A stretch of 64,000 bases of DNA from Epiperipatus broadwayi (taxonomy: Eukaryota; Onychophora; Udeonychophora; Euonychophora; Peripatidae), in assembly GCA_028023455.1 (NCBI GenBank), contig JAQFVV010001030.1, forward strand, positions 62,001-126,000, read 5' to 3'. This document shows, piece after piece, positions 42,845-53,834 of this stretch. The position numbers were made by a program, and so were the translations under genes. Position 1 is the stretch's first letter, and each line of letters opens with the position of its first letter. Below the pieces are notes generated by a model. That model was not told the origin of the DNA. It saw only the letters and a program-made list of their open reading frames with translations, and did not search any database.

Positions 42845-43050
42845 GATCATATAAGTACCACTCAGTGCAAGCCAGAGTAATCAATAGATGCAAGAAGGTT
42901 TGTGCATAAAAGCCCTATCTAGTGGCTACTCATTCAATATCACAAGACTAGTTTCTAGCCTGTGGCTTTCACCAGTGAGGAGCCCTGGATCTGAGAGCAC
43001 TGCACCTAGATCTTAGCTTGAGCAAGCATAAGAAATGGGGATCATTTAAT
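42845..43050 (-). mobile_element. HHR-A copy, degenerate
   Basis: TACCACTCAGTGCAAGCCAG, TGCATAAAAGCCCTATCTAG, the ribozyme region, CACCTAGATCTTAG, then directly GCATAAGAAATGGGGATCAT, which is the opposite-strand end of the family. The flanks ATCATATAAGT / ATCATATGTAAGT may be a decayed duplication. Confidence 0.65.
42932..42989 (-). ncRNA. Hammerhead-like motif, core mutated
   Basis: Minus strand core CTGGTGA (A6 changed to G), stem II AGCC-ACA-GGCT, GAAA, ACTAGT and cleavage C. Stem II is well paired but the core mutation should abolish activity. Confidence 0.65.
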
Positions 43051-43054
43051 CATA

Positions 43055-43555
43055 TGTAAGTGGAAAAACATAATACAGAAATTTTATAAATGATGATCAT
43101 TTTTTAGAGTTTATATATGATAATTATCATCTAAAATATTTAATTATCTGTATGAAAAGTTTGTCTTTGGGTGATTCTTATCAGTCATTAATAGTTACCT
43201 TCATCTCTAAATATTCTATTAATCATGTCAGAAATCTTTTCAACTATTTTGATATATACATATATAAATGTATGTACTGAATGACAATATATAAGTGATC
43301 CAAATTTTTTATTATTTATAGCTCTAAAAGTATACCATGTCATCATGTAGAATAAAGTGCAAGCAGTCAAAAGAGAGGTAATGCATATATTCCATTTATT
43401 TCATTATCTGCATCTTTATTATAATTTTTAATTATTTATTTTTTAATATATTAATCATATTTTTTTTTATTAACTATTTTAACTTATATTATTAAATTTT
43501 TTTATTAATTTTATTTAAATTTTTAATCACATATCTATTATCTGTGTTTATACCT
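43055..43555. other. No feature recognised
   Basis: AT-rich non-coding sequence. Confidence 0.45.
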
Positions 43556-43556
43556 A

Positions 43557-43557
<1 letters not shown>

Positions 43558-43619
<62 letters not shown>

Positions 43620-43645
43620 CATCATCATTATCATCATTATTATTT
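43558..43645. repeat. (ATT)n microsatellite
   Basis: About 20 ATT triplets followed by interrupted ATC/ATT triplets. Confidence 0.95.
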
Positions 43646-43852
43646 GCATCCTTTATAAAAATAACTTACTTTCTATTAATTTAATATTATTATTTATAAA
43701 TCTATTTGGATATTCATTATTTATAAACTCTTCTTTTATTAAATTTATTTACACACATTTATTTACAATATATTTACATACATTAGAAACAGGAATAAAT
43801 TTGAAAAAAAAAATGGTATAAAAATGATAAAATTTAGAAATAATAGGAGGAA

Positions 43853-44104
43853 AAATGTGACAACCACAATAGAAAAATTCAAAAATATTAAACACTAATA
43901 CTATTTTGCAAAGCACTTTTTACCAAGTACCAGAATCATGGTACACATATTGGAACTGAATATGGCACCATGATTCTGGTACTTGATATTGAAAGTGCTT
44001 GGCAAAATAGTATTAGTGTTTAATATTTTTGAATTTTTCTACGGTTGTGATAGAATGTAAGAATTTACATTATTTTGACTGAATTATTGTGTCATTTATT
44101 TATT
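43853..44104. mobile_element. Foldback element with 15-bp duplication (unknown family)
   Basis: Arms at about 43868-43956 and 43966-44052 are nearly perfect inverted copies (ATACTATTTTGCAAAGCACTT... ATCATGGT against ACCATGAT... GTGCTTGGCAAAATAGTAT). An exact 15-bp direct repeat, AAATAATAGGAGGAA, flanks the element at 43838-43852 and 44105-44119. There is no hammerhead core, but the design (foldback, duplication length, no A-tail) is that of the HHR-A insertions. Confidence 0.78.
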
Positions 44105-44119
44105 AAATAATAGGAGGAA

Positions 44120-44915
44120 TAGAAAAATAAAAGAGGTTATTTCTATTAATAATACTAAACCAGCATTAAATAAAGATTTAGATTTAAGAAAGATTTTACC
44201 ATAAGTAAAAGTAATATTAAAAGGAAGTTATAATAAGAATAAAAGATAAAAATGAATTTTGGTTTGTAAAAAAAATATAAAGGGGTGAGTAGACACTAGA
44301 AAATATAAAGGGGGAGCCACTAGAAATTATTGAAAAATTTGAAATTTAAACAGTGAACAGCTGAGTTAATTTAGAAGTAAAAGGTCACTATAAAATATAA
44401 GTAAAATATAATAAAAATATGTTAAAAGTAGGTTAAAAATAATTAAAGTAAAAAATAAAAGGAATTAAGATTATGAATGTAGATTAGGAATAAATATTAG
44501 GTAAGGTATTAATAAAAATAGAAAATATAAGAAGATGAAAAAATGAATAATATATAATGTTAAATATATAACATTAAAGTTAGAATATATAGGTGGAATG
44601 TATAATGTTAAGGTTGGAATAAAAAGTGAATATGTTAAAAATGAAAAATATATTAGAATTAAAAGTGAATATAAAAATAAAAAATAAATAGAATATAAAA
44701 TTATAAAATGTATTATATATAGCTGATAAAAAAATTAATTATTAAAAATAATATAAATGTAAAAATAATTGAAGTGATTAAGGATATTTATGCAGGTATA
44801 TATATAAGGGAGTATAAAAAACATATATAGGATATATAGGTATGTTGATTAAAAGGAAGAATTTATAATATGAAATATGTATAAATATTCATGTATTTAT
44901 ATTTATGTTTAATAT
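44120..44915. other. Purine-rich, featureless
   Basis: The plus strand is strongly A/G-rich with AAAATATAA-like low-complexity repetition. No frame or element was recognised. Confidence 0.45.
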
Positions 44916-44919
44916 AGAT

Positions 44920-44951
44920 CTGAAGAAGATTGCGGAGCAATTGAAAACATT
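44920..44951 (+). ncRNA. Hammerhead-like core (Penelope-type form)
   Basis: CTGAAGA (44920-44926), a strong hairpin GATTGC-GGA-GCAATT, then GAAAAC. Core and stem II fit a hammerhead, but a short stem III and a cleavage triplet are not clear, and stem I was not found. It resembles 52104-52136 and 42663-42691. Confidence 0.45.
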
Positions 44952-44954
44952 ATG

Positions 44955-45150
44955 ATAGTAAAATAAGTATATAATGCATTGTAATAAAGTGAATAAAAAA
45001 GTGATTGATGTTAATATTGGCTAAACTGGGCACTGCAATAAAGAAAGATTAGAATTGTAATTTTTATATATATATTCTCTAGTTTATTGTTGTATTCAAT
45101 TAATTAAATTATTACTAACCAAATACGGATAAATAGTGACTAGCTGCCAT
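44955..45150. other. No feature recognised
   Basis: AT-rich spacer. Confidence 0.4.
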
Positions 45151-45169
45151 CTGATCTCTACTAATTTTT

Positions 45170-45277
45170 TTTCATATGTCATAGCATCGGCCGGGAGGCA
45201 AACCCGCAACAACCGTCTGCAACCAACTGCTTGCTTGCAAGAGGGCTGCGCTGACTTCTCGGCTAACAACGCTTGAC
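45170..45277 (-). mobile_element. tRNA-derived SINE, copy 9
   Basis: Minus strand: TGTCAAGCGTTGTTAGCCGA, loop CTTGCAA (TGC), long variable segment, B box GGTTTGCCTCCC, trailer CGATGCTATGACATATG and an A tail. An imperfect duplication, ATCTCTACTAATTTTT / ATCTTTACTATTTTT, lies at 45154-45169 and 45278-45292. Confidence 0.87.
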
Positions 45278-45294
45278 ATCTTTACTATTTTTGT

Positions 45295-46990
45295 ATATAA
45301 TTAATAAAGATTATATTTAAAAAAAAACAATTTATTGTTTCTGTCAAGTCGCCACATTCTGTTGATAAATACAACTACACGTGTATACATACCACATACA
45401 TACGCAAAAGAATCACATACATAATGAAGGAAAAATTAACAACCACAATTATAAAATATTTGGAGAAAAAAATCAAATGCTAATAAAATATGAAATATTA
45501 AAATAATGTTTAAAAAAGTATTGAATGGTGATATAAAGTTAAGTAAAAATATGAAGCTACAACTTATTTTAAAAGTTGTAACAATCCACGTCACATTACT
45601 TTTGCATAACATAATAAATAACATTATTTCTCTGTTTTGCACATTATCGTGCAATTGTATTTTATTTTCTTCTAACCATATTAGTTAAATCTGAAACCTG
45701 TATCTGAATCTGCCAGTATTTTATATTTTAGTATATACCATTGCATATTTTATTTTTGCATTTTAAAATGATAATAACTGTCGTTAAACTTATTCTCTAA
45801 CAATCAAAAATTCTAACAATCTTAAAACATCATGTGATTATATAATAAACATATCTTAAATTATCATATATGGCTATAAAATAATATTATATATCTAAAA
45901 TAGTTATAAGATTTATTTATAAGAAACATGTAAGAGTGTAAAAATGTAGATAGAGTTTTAACAGTTTTTTTTTTTTTACAGAATATCTTTACGTACAATT
46001 CTAATCACTTTAATTCAAAAATAAAATACATTTGAAGGTGATATAAAATATCTTATAAAGCAATGTAATATAATAAAATATAAGATATTTACAGCTCTCT
46101 AAGGAATGCAGTAACTTCAGTTGAAACAGAAAAAAAAAGGACCTGAAAAAGGGTTTTAGCAGAATTGATATTATTGCATTAAATTTATCGACAAAAGTTA
46201 TTGAAGGCATTGAATCACAAATGTTTAAAAATGAACTAAATAAATTATAAAAATAATAAAATTATATATGTATGTACCATGTTTCTCTTCAATCATGAAG
46301 ATATACACATGAAATACATAAGTTGTTAATGCGCGTTAAATAAATTTATAATTATAACTAAATTATCGTAATAGATTTCTAACTATAAGATCTTTCCATT
46401 GACTCGTTGTAAATCGAAAGATTTCGCGAGTACTTATGTATAATAGGAATTGTGGACTTAATCAGTGAAGTATTGAATAGCTTCAAGCTCTCAGATCTAA
46501 CTGCTTGAGCTTCATCTATTTATATAGAAAGTAGGTTGAAGTAAAGAAGGGGTTCCCCTCTTTTCTTCCATTGTGTAAACTTGTGGTTAAGACCTGTAGA
46601 GTTCCCTACCTTCGCATTTTTAAGCGCACATTCTTGAGGTTTATTGCCTTAGTAAATATTAAAATAAATTCTGTAAATGTGAATTTTACTTTCAAACCCA
46701 TCTACATTTCCCCCCTCAAACAAATTTAATATTAAATAGTAAAACTATCATTTTATTAACCATTAAAGTGTTACAATTTGATTTATAAGTGTCAAACCTC
46801 ATGCTCTCACATCTTTGATACCACCCACTTTTAAAAAAGACATTAATGGTTATTATTAATAATTTATTATCCTAGAGATTATCATATCACTTCTAACTGA
46901 GATATAAATTTTTAATTCAATTGAAAGATTAATATATGTTTTATCATGATTCATAGCTACATGAAAACTATTTCATTCTACTTTTTCCAT
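45295..46990. other. No feature recognised
   Basis: AT-rich sequence. Short frames on both strands between 45436 and 45688 and at 46010-46210 lack recognisable motifs. Confidence 0.45.
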
Positions 46991-47007
46991 GTGTATTCTT
47001 AAACTTT

Positions 47008-47118
47008 TTCCCCCATATGTCATAGCATTGGCTGGGAGGTGAACTCGCAACAACCGTCTGCAAGCAACTGCTTGCTTGCAAGGCAGCTCCACTGACCTCT
47101 TGGCTAACAATGCTTGAC
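47008..47118 (-). mobile_element. tRNA-derived SINE, copy 10
   Basis: Minus strand: AGTCAAGCATTGTTAGCCAA, loop CTTGCAA (TGC), B box GAGTTCACCTCCC, trailer CAATGCTATGACATATG. Exact 14-bp duplication TATTCTTAAACTTT at 46994-47007 and 47119-47132. Confidence 0.88.
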
Positions 47119-47214
47119 TATTCTTAAACTTTATGATTAATCTTTATTAACTATTTTCAACTAATAATGTATCACATGACTCCAACAATACATAATGCTA
47201 TTCAGTAGCAAATT

Positions 47215-47690
47215 CATTATTTCTTATCACAATTACCACCTAGTGAAAGTTTTGGTAATCAATAGAGTGCCAGATGATAGTGCTTAATAAATCCCTATAT
47301 GCTGTCCTGTTCAATATTCCCAGACTAGTTTATAGCTTTTGGCATTCATCAGTCAGGAGTTTTTGGATCTGAGAACAATTCTCACATTGAAAACATTAAT
47401 AAGTTTCTCAATTTGGATGGATAACTTGATAGTAAAGCAAAAAAATAAAAGTTGGTTGCTGGAGAAAGAAATGAGTAAGATTCAAAAATTCCAAGTGCAT
47501 TGGTTCCAGTTCCAAAGCTCTTCACTGATAAAAAACAAGCCAGAAACTAACTACTCTAGATATAAATAGGATAACAATGGATAGGAATTTATTAAGTATT
47601 ACCATATGGCATCTACTGATTATTAAAGCTTATACTAGATGACTTAACTGTAGTAAGACAAAATGAATTTGTTTCTAAATATTTTGAGTC
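47215..47690. mobile_element. Old HHR-A-related foldback
   Basis: A minus-sense left half (GTGAAAGTTTTGGTAATCAATAG, AATAAATCCCTATATG, ribozyme remnant, GGATCTGAGAACA) faces a plus-sense right half (GGTTGCTGGAGAAAG, CCAAAGCTCTTCACTGATAAA, GGCATCTACTGATTA, CTTATACTAGATGAC). No target-site duplication was found. Confidence 0.6.
47306..47368 (-). ncRNA. Hammerhead-like motif, degenerate
   Basis: Minus strand: CTGATGA core intact, but TAAA instead of GAAA (G12 lost). ACTAGT and cleavage C are kept, and stem I strands are partly paired. Not expected to be active. Confidence 0.55.
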
Positions 47691-47699
47691 AGCTACAAT

Positions 47700-48550
47700 G
47701 TTTATTTATTATTTTCTAATGACTCTTAGAAATGATTTTTAGATATAGGGGACATATCATTAAATTAATAACTATGGATATCAATGCTGGACAATGAAAA
47801 AAAACATGAAAAGTATTTACATTTTTTAACTGTAATGCTGACAAATACATATGAATATTCAAGGGGCATTAAAGAATACAAGAAAGCAGATACTTCTAAG
47901 AACATATTGTTAAAAAACAACCCATGGATATAAAAATTGGACATTAAAAAAAACCAAAAAAAATACCAATATTTTTAAGTTGTGATACTGGTGGACTGAA
48001 ACTTCAGGGAACATCAAGGAAAACAAGCAAATATGTGCTTGCTTGGATTAAATCTTGAACTTTTTCTTAAAATATAAATTAAATCATTTTAAACTATCCT
48101 ATTTTGCCATGACATAAGATGACCTAATTTATTATAATAGATCATAATGCTGGAAAAGTTGAAAGAAGAAGTGGGTAACCAGTAATGAGATGAATAGTAT
48201 CTACCATCATGGTGATAACTGTGCCTTTGAGCAACCTGAAAAATCAAACAGATGATAAAAGTCAATGTGAAAAGATCTCCAGGAAATAATGGATATGTGG
48301 AAGCACATAATATATCGATTATTTTTAAGTGTTTGGTGTTCACTCTTTTTTTTATTAAATCTGACCAAGACAGACCTTTTTCTTCACTTAACTTCAAATA
48401 ACAATCTTATCAAAAACAAATTTTAAAAAGTAGACATAGTTTTTAAACATAAAATTAGCATATGTGATTACAAAAAGTAAACCATTCTTATTCAGAATAA
48501 TTACATGTTACTTTATAAGTTAACTAATTTATATAATACTTTATATGTTA
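47700..48550. other. No feature recognised
   Basis: AT-rich. The 102-codon minus-strand frame at 48089-48397 contains no recognisable domain. Confidence 0.35.
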
Positions 48551-48554
48551 TTTA

Positions 48555-49320
48555 AATCATTTAGATTTTGCAGATGATGTAGTTGTTTTACAAATAATGT
48601 TTCAGAGCTTCAGAAATTGTTGCTGGAGATATCAGATGAAAATAAAAAAGTAGGACTAAAGGTAAATGTTAAAAAGGTAATGTTCAATGGATTTTCTCAA
48701 AAAATGAAAATAAAGATTGATTATGATGAGTTAGAAGAATTTAACAACTACAAATATCTTGCTTAGATGATTAGTACAGATGGAAACATAATGGATGTAA
48801 GTAATCACAGAATTAAGCTTGATTGGAATGCTTTTGATAGAAATAACCTATTACTGAAAGGAAATATGCCAATGTGTTTGAAAAGGAATGTTTTTAATAA
48901 AGATGTTTTACCAGTTCTTACTTATGGATCTGAGACTTGGACACTTAATATAAGAGCAATACAGAGACTTCAGACCATTTAAAGAAGTATGGAGAAATGC
49001 CTATTAGGAGTAACAACAAGAGATTAAAAACACAATATTGGGTAAGAGAACAAACAGGTGTTAGTGAAATTGTTGAAGAATTAAAAGACTGCAGTGGAAT
49101 TGGGTTGGACATATTTCTAGAAGAGATGATAATAGATGGACAATTGAAATCTTAAAATGGATTCCAAGAAATTGTAAAAGATCCAGAAAGAGACCACGTG
49201 TGAGATGGATGCATGAAATAAGAAAGTGTGCATGTAGTGATATGGAGAGAAGAGGGTAGAAATTGGAGATGGGTAGAACTTGGAGAGTCCTTCATTCTAT
49301 AATGGATTGACAATGGCTGA
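48555..49320 (+). mobile_element. RTE-like LINE fragment: RT motif C to 3' end
   Basis: Starts at LDFADDVVV-like sequence (the FADD active-site motif), then GLKVNVKKV, a 71-codon frame with NHRIKLDWNAF and VLPVLTYGSETWTLN, and then broken frames with GHISRRDDN and RPRVRWMHEI. It ends near GACAATGGCTGACAATGATGGTGATG, a trinucleotide-like tail. It is 5'-truncated in the reverse transcriptase domain and broken by stops. Same lineage as 50135-51425 and 53835-55155. Confidence 0.85.
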
Positions 49321-49324
49321 CAAT

Positions 49325-49730
49325 GATGGTGATGTTAACAAAGGATCCAAAGTAGAATGAATTCACCCATTCTTTAAAATTTTGATGGATATAAGTTTAC
49401 ATTTACCAACACTGATAGAAAATCAATGAATATACCAACAATATGAAAACATGGCATTAATAATTATTTAGTAATCAATAAGTTAATAATAAATCAGAAT
49501 TATATTTTTAATAAACTTTATTTTAATAATCAAATAGAAATTAATAAATGTAAACATGTCATTAGCATATCCTAATTACATATAATTAAGAGGAATAAAC
49601 CATTCTTCTTCAGGCTATGGGTAAATAGCATTCTGTGGGTTGAACAAGGATCAAGGATAGAAGGAATTCACCTACAATAAATATAATAAGAATTTTAGGG
49701 AGTTATGATCTATTAATAAACATAATAGCA
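49325..49730. other. No clear feature
   Basis: AT-rich sequence. AGGAATAAACCATTCTTCTTCAGGC near 49592-49615 and CACCCATTCT near 49362 loosely echo sequence around 36450-36660, without a definable element. Confidence 0.35.
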
Positions 49731-49734
49731 ACAT

Positions 49735-50095
49735 GTGGAGTCTGGGCTCATAATATTTCAAAAAATACAATAGCAAGATCATAAACCCAATTAATGTTAT
49801 TCAACTGGCTGAATATGATACTACAAAGTCCATTATTAAAAACTAGTTTTCTTGGATAGGACTTGTCATATGATGTCTAATACAAAAAAGACTTTCTAAG
49901 AGTGTTTTTTATTATTTTTGAACATGATCTTCATGGTAAATGTAGACACTATTTGCATTATAAAAATTATTTCAAAGATAGTATAAAGAAGGGCAAAAAG
50001 GTAATGTTATTGTTTTTATTAGAAAATATGGTGGAGTGGAATCTGCAATTAGTGGAACTGAATATTTCAGAAAGTAAAGTGTTCTGAACTTAAAA
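49735..50095 (+). mobile_element. LINE ORF2 C-terminal fragment (second lineage)
   Basis: Broken frames show KIQ.QDHKPN, then an IIKN.FSWIGLVI-like stretch and a basic SIKKGKK stretch. This continues the region at 32515-32770 in the family's order (WQDxxxN; WxGHVIR; GKR). Not functional. Confidence 0.55.
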
Positions 50096-50134
50096 GATAG
50101 CACCACAAAATATCATGTAAAAAGAATAATGTAC

Positions 50135-51425
50135 CAATACATTCTATCATCTGCAACCATTATTAATCCACTGCAGGATGAAGATCTCTCCAAGTTCAAT
50201 CCATCTTCTCTGATCTCTAGCATCTTTTCTCCACATCACCGCTGCACACTTTCTTATTTCATTCATTCATCTCACATGTGGTCTCTTTCTGGGTCTTTTA
50301 AATCTTTTGGAATCTGGTTTAAGATTTCAATTTTTCATCTATTATCATCTTTTCTAGAAATATGTCCAGCCCAACTCCACTTCAGTCTTTTAATTTTTTC
50401 AATGTAGTAAGTAACACCTGTTTATTCTCTTACCCATATATCACGTTTTCAATCTCTTATTGTTACTCCCAACATGCACTCTCCATACTTCTTTGAGTGG
50501 TCTGAAGACTCTGTATTGCTCTTCTGTTAAGTGTCCAAGTCTCAGATCCATAAATAAGAACTGTTAAAACACATTTATTAAAAATCTTTCTTTTCAAACA
50601 GATAGGCATATTTCCTTTTAGTATCAAGTTATTTCTATCAAAAGCATTCCAAACAATTTATTCTATGATTAATTTCATCCATTGTGTTTCCATCTGTATT
50701 AATAATCTGACCAAGATATTTGTAGCTGTTAACTTCTTCTAACTAATCATAATCTTTATTTTCATATTTTGAAAAAATCCATTGAACATTACCTTAGACT
50801 TTTTAATATTTATCTTTAGTCCTACTTTTTTACTTTCATCTGATAACTCTTGCAACATTTCCTGTAGCTCTAAAGCATTATTTGCAAAAACAGCTACATC
50901 ATCTACAAAATCTAAATGGCTTAAATAATCTCCATTTATTTTCATTCCTTTAGCTTCCCATTTTAATCCACAAAATATTTATTGCAGCACTGTTTTGGAG
51001 ATATTTAGTTACCCTGTCTTACACTCCCCTCAATGTTGACTTTCCTAGTATCATCATGTAATACAATTGTTGCTGTTGCATTTTATAAATATTCTTTAAA
51101 ATATGACAATATCCTGGATCTATACCTCGATGATCCAATGCTTTAATCACTGAAAAAATGTTTTTAAAATCAAAGATCTTTTTATACAAATCGAAAGCAT
51201 AATGGCAACTCATATTCATTTGTCCTTTCTATAACTTCTCCCAACACCTGTATATGATCTACTGTACTAAAACCACTTTTAAATCCAGCTTGTTCTCTTG
51301 GTTGGTGGAAATCCAATGTTCTCTGTAGACGAGTTGTAATTATCTTGGTAAAAATTTTGTATAAAGCTAACAAAAGGCTGATAGGTCTGAAATTTCAAAT
51401 ATCTTCTCTATCACCTTTTTTTAAA
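50135..51425 (-). mobile_element. RTE-like LINE, 5'-truncated
   Basis: Minus strand from 51425: ALYKIFTKIITTRLQRTLDF, REQAGFKSGFSTVDHI (finger/palm blocks), ALDHRGIDPGYCHILKNIYK, then LDFVDDVAVFANN where the active-site FADD reads FVDD, then GLKINIKKSKVMFN. YGSETWTLN and GHISRRDD-like tails follow down to about 50135. At least six frame breaks. The 3' end is at the left (CAACCATTATTAATCC). Confidence 0.87.
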
Positions 51426-51429
51426 TATT

Positions 51430-52025
51430 AATATTAATGCTGCATTCTTCTAATTATTCTATATATATATTCTATATAAGAATATATTTATGATTTGCTA
51501 TTAATGTGTATAATCATAACACAATTTATTTCTAGTATATTGGTATTATTATTATTTTTATTAAGAACTTTTTGCTTTTATTTTTGGCAGCGGAATGCCC
51601 ATATTCCTTTTCATGATTACTGTTGCTGCTTTTGTTCACTATTCTATAAATGATATTTATTTTATATATAAAGTGCAGATAGTTAGTTGAAATTAAATTG
51701 AAAGACTGCAAATCTTTCACGCTTATCTGACAGCCAATCAGATGTTATGATAGTTGTCTAGATAAGGATCAAGCCATAAACACGAGACAGAGAATTTTAC
51801 AAGAAAAGGGTAATCCAACCTTTTCTTTACATATTGGTTGGTTTAATAACAAAATCGAATATAAAATCTCAATTATTTATAAATTTATACTTACAATATG
51901 TGTTTTTATATTATTACATATTTGATAATCTTGCTTAGGGTTGCATAATAGAAAAGTATTTAATCGGATCCATTGAACATTTCAGTATTTATCATTTTTA
52001 ATGGCAGATCTCAGTTATTTCAAAA
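51430..52025. other. No gene recognised
   Basis: AT-rich. The segment at about 51715-51830 shares TGACAGCCAATCAGAT with 38581-38596 (inverted). Confidence 0.35.
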
Positions 52026-52029
52026 TTAA

Positions 52030-52195
52030 TATTAGTACCACCTATGTTCTTTATTACTTTTACGATGCTTTTTTATAAACTAATATGACAGTAAGTAGAA
52101 ATTCTGAAGAAGATTTCTGGGGCAATCGAAACTGTCAGATTAGGATGTAAAAAAAGCATTGTAAAAGTAATAAAGAACATAGATGATAGTAATAT
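52030..52195. mobile_element. Foldback with hammerhead-like core
   Basis: Arms GTACCACCTATGTTCTTTAT...ACGATGCTTTTTT (52035-52075) and AAAAAAAGCATTGTAAAAGT...GAACATAGATGATAG (52150-52190) are inverted. Between them the plus strand has CTGAAGA (52104-52110), a GATT/AATC hairpin, GAAA (52128-52131) and ACTGTC. TGACAGT before the core and ACTGTCA after it are also complementary. The core fits a hammerhead, but the flanking stems are not canonical. Confidence 0.5.
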
Positions 52196-52199
52196 TATT

Positions 52200-53525
52200 T
52201 CAAAATTATGTGCATTGTAACTTGATCACTCATAATAAATGGATAATCTTTAGTCTAATGAACGACAAATAAAAATTATTAATATCAATATCACTTACAA
52301 TGAACAATTCCAATCTGTTGTCAAGGCAACCTCATTCAATCAAATAAATATGGGAATCCATCTTTATCTAGGTCTAATAGATTTATATAGATACTAAAGA
52401 TCATAACTTGAGTGCAGAGTGGAGTTATTAACACAAAGGAGTACATAAACCTCATTAAACAGATAAATATAACCTGTTTTGAATGTAGACTAACAAATGG
52501 TCAATTATTACTTTTCAAATTGCAGTTATAACTTTCTAATTGTAATACAAACATGTATTATTTTAAAGTTTATAACTTGATGACTCATAATTTTTTTATT
52601 TAAATTCAATTGTACTCCTTATTTTAAAGATTTTATTGCAAAACTTATATAAATAAATTGACATTTCAACTGTCCTTCAGTCTTCCTCAGAGCTTTTACT
52701 GATTAATACACTTTTAAAAATGTGAAGAATATATTTATTCAATTATATAAAAAATATATTCCTAAAAGATATTTTATTCGTACATACGTCAACACAAATG
52801 AAGTCATAGTATGTCCATCTATATGGGCAATATTTCTTTGAATCCTTTTATAAATGATTGCAATTCTTGCAAAACTTCCAAACTAAGTGACTTGCATTCA
52901 ATAGAATGACAAATTTTAGAATTCAAAGCCTGTGAATTGCAGCCTAGCTCCATTCCAACACTCAAACATTTTATGACCCCACCCCCAGCAATAAAGTCAT
53001 TAGAAGTTTGTAAGATGTTTGAGTACTAGAATCGATTCTGGAACCACTCGATTCCAAACATGACCAACTGTGCCAAACTGTGAAGGCACTATAACTGTTT
53101 AGATAGTAGTTTGAAAGATCAAGTGATATTCAAGTGCAAAATAATTGGCCGAGCAGGACAATACTGCTTAATTAACCAGATTTGTTTTCTTAAACTTTAT
53201 TTGGTAAATAAAACAAAAACTTTTGGCTCTTCAATCTTACTATTCAAGGCAATAAATAAAAATAAATTTTATTATATATTTTTAAAGATTTTTAGTTTGA
53301 GATGAAGGGTACATTGATAAAAAAAATTTAAATTACCCTAAATTGTTTTTGCGAAGCTTTAATTTTTATCATTGCAATTTTTATCTCTGCTAATGGCAAC
53401 TATCTACCAATGTAACACAACTATCATTTGGTTATCATGTATTTTGTGAACAAGCATCACTCTTTTAATTGACTAACCTTCACATCGATGACACTAACAC
53501 AACAGAAAGGGATTGGTTATTCACT
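52200..53525. other. No feature recognised
   Basis: AT-rich non-coding sequence; a short C-rich patch at 52976-52987. Confidence 0.45.
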
Positions 53526-53554
53526 TTTAATACTTTGTGAATAGGTGAGGTATC

Positions 53555-53625
53555 ATTTTACCATATATATGTATATATATATGGTATCATTTTACCACAT
53601 ATATGTATATATATATATATATGAA
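53555..53625. repeat. TA-rich satellite-like duplication
   Basis: ATCATTTTACCAYATATATGTATATATATAT occurs twice in tandem within a TA-rich tract. Confidence 0.75.
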
Positions 53626-53629
53626 CTGT

Positions 53630-53830
53630 TTTGATGTTCATTAGCACTCATCTCAACTCCACCATAACTCAAACAATCCACCAGTGCAAAAACTCAGGCC
53701 ATCCTCCAGGCCATTATGCATGTATTTCACCACCATCATCATTATGCATTCATTTCATGAAACACTTGTAACAAGGTTCAGCTGATATGAGAGGCATTAA
53801 TAAAAACCAATAATTTCTCTAAGATTGTTT
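53630..53830. other. No feature recognised
   Basis: Short spacer; less AT-rich than average around 53645-53740. Confidence 0.35.
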
Positions 53831-53834
53831 GTCA

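Noticed and set aside
43558-43645. ATT repeat as a coding Asn/Ile/Tyr tract
   Set aside because: It is not in any supported frame and is a plain microsatellite.
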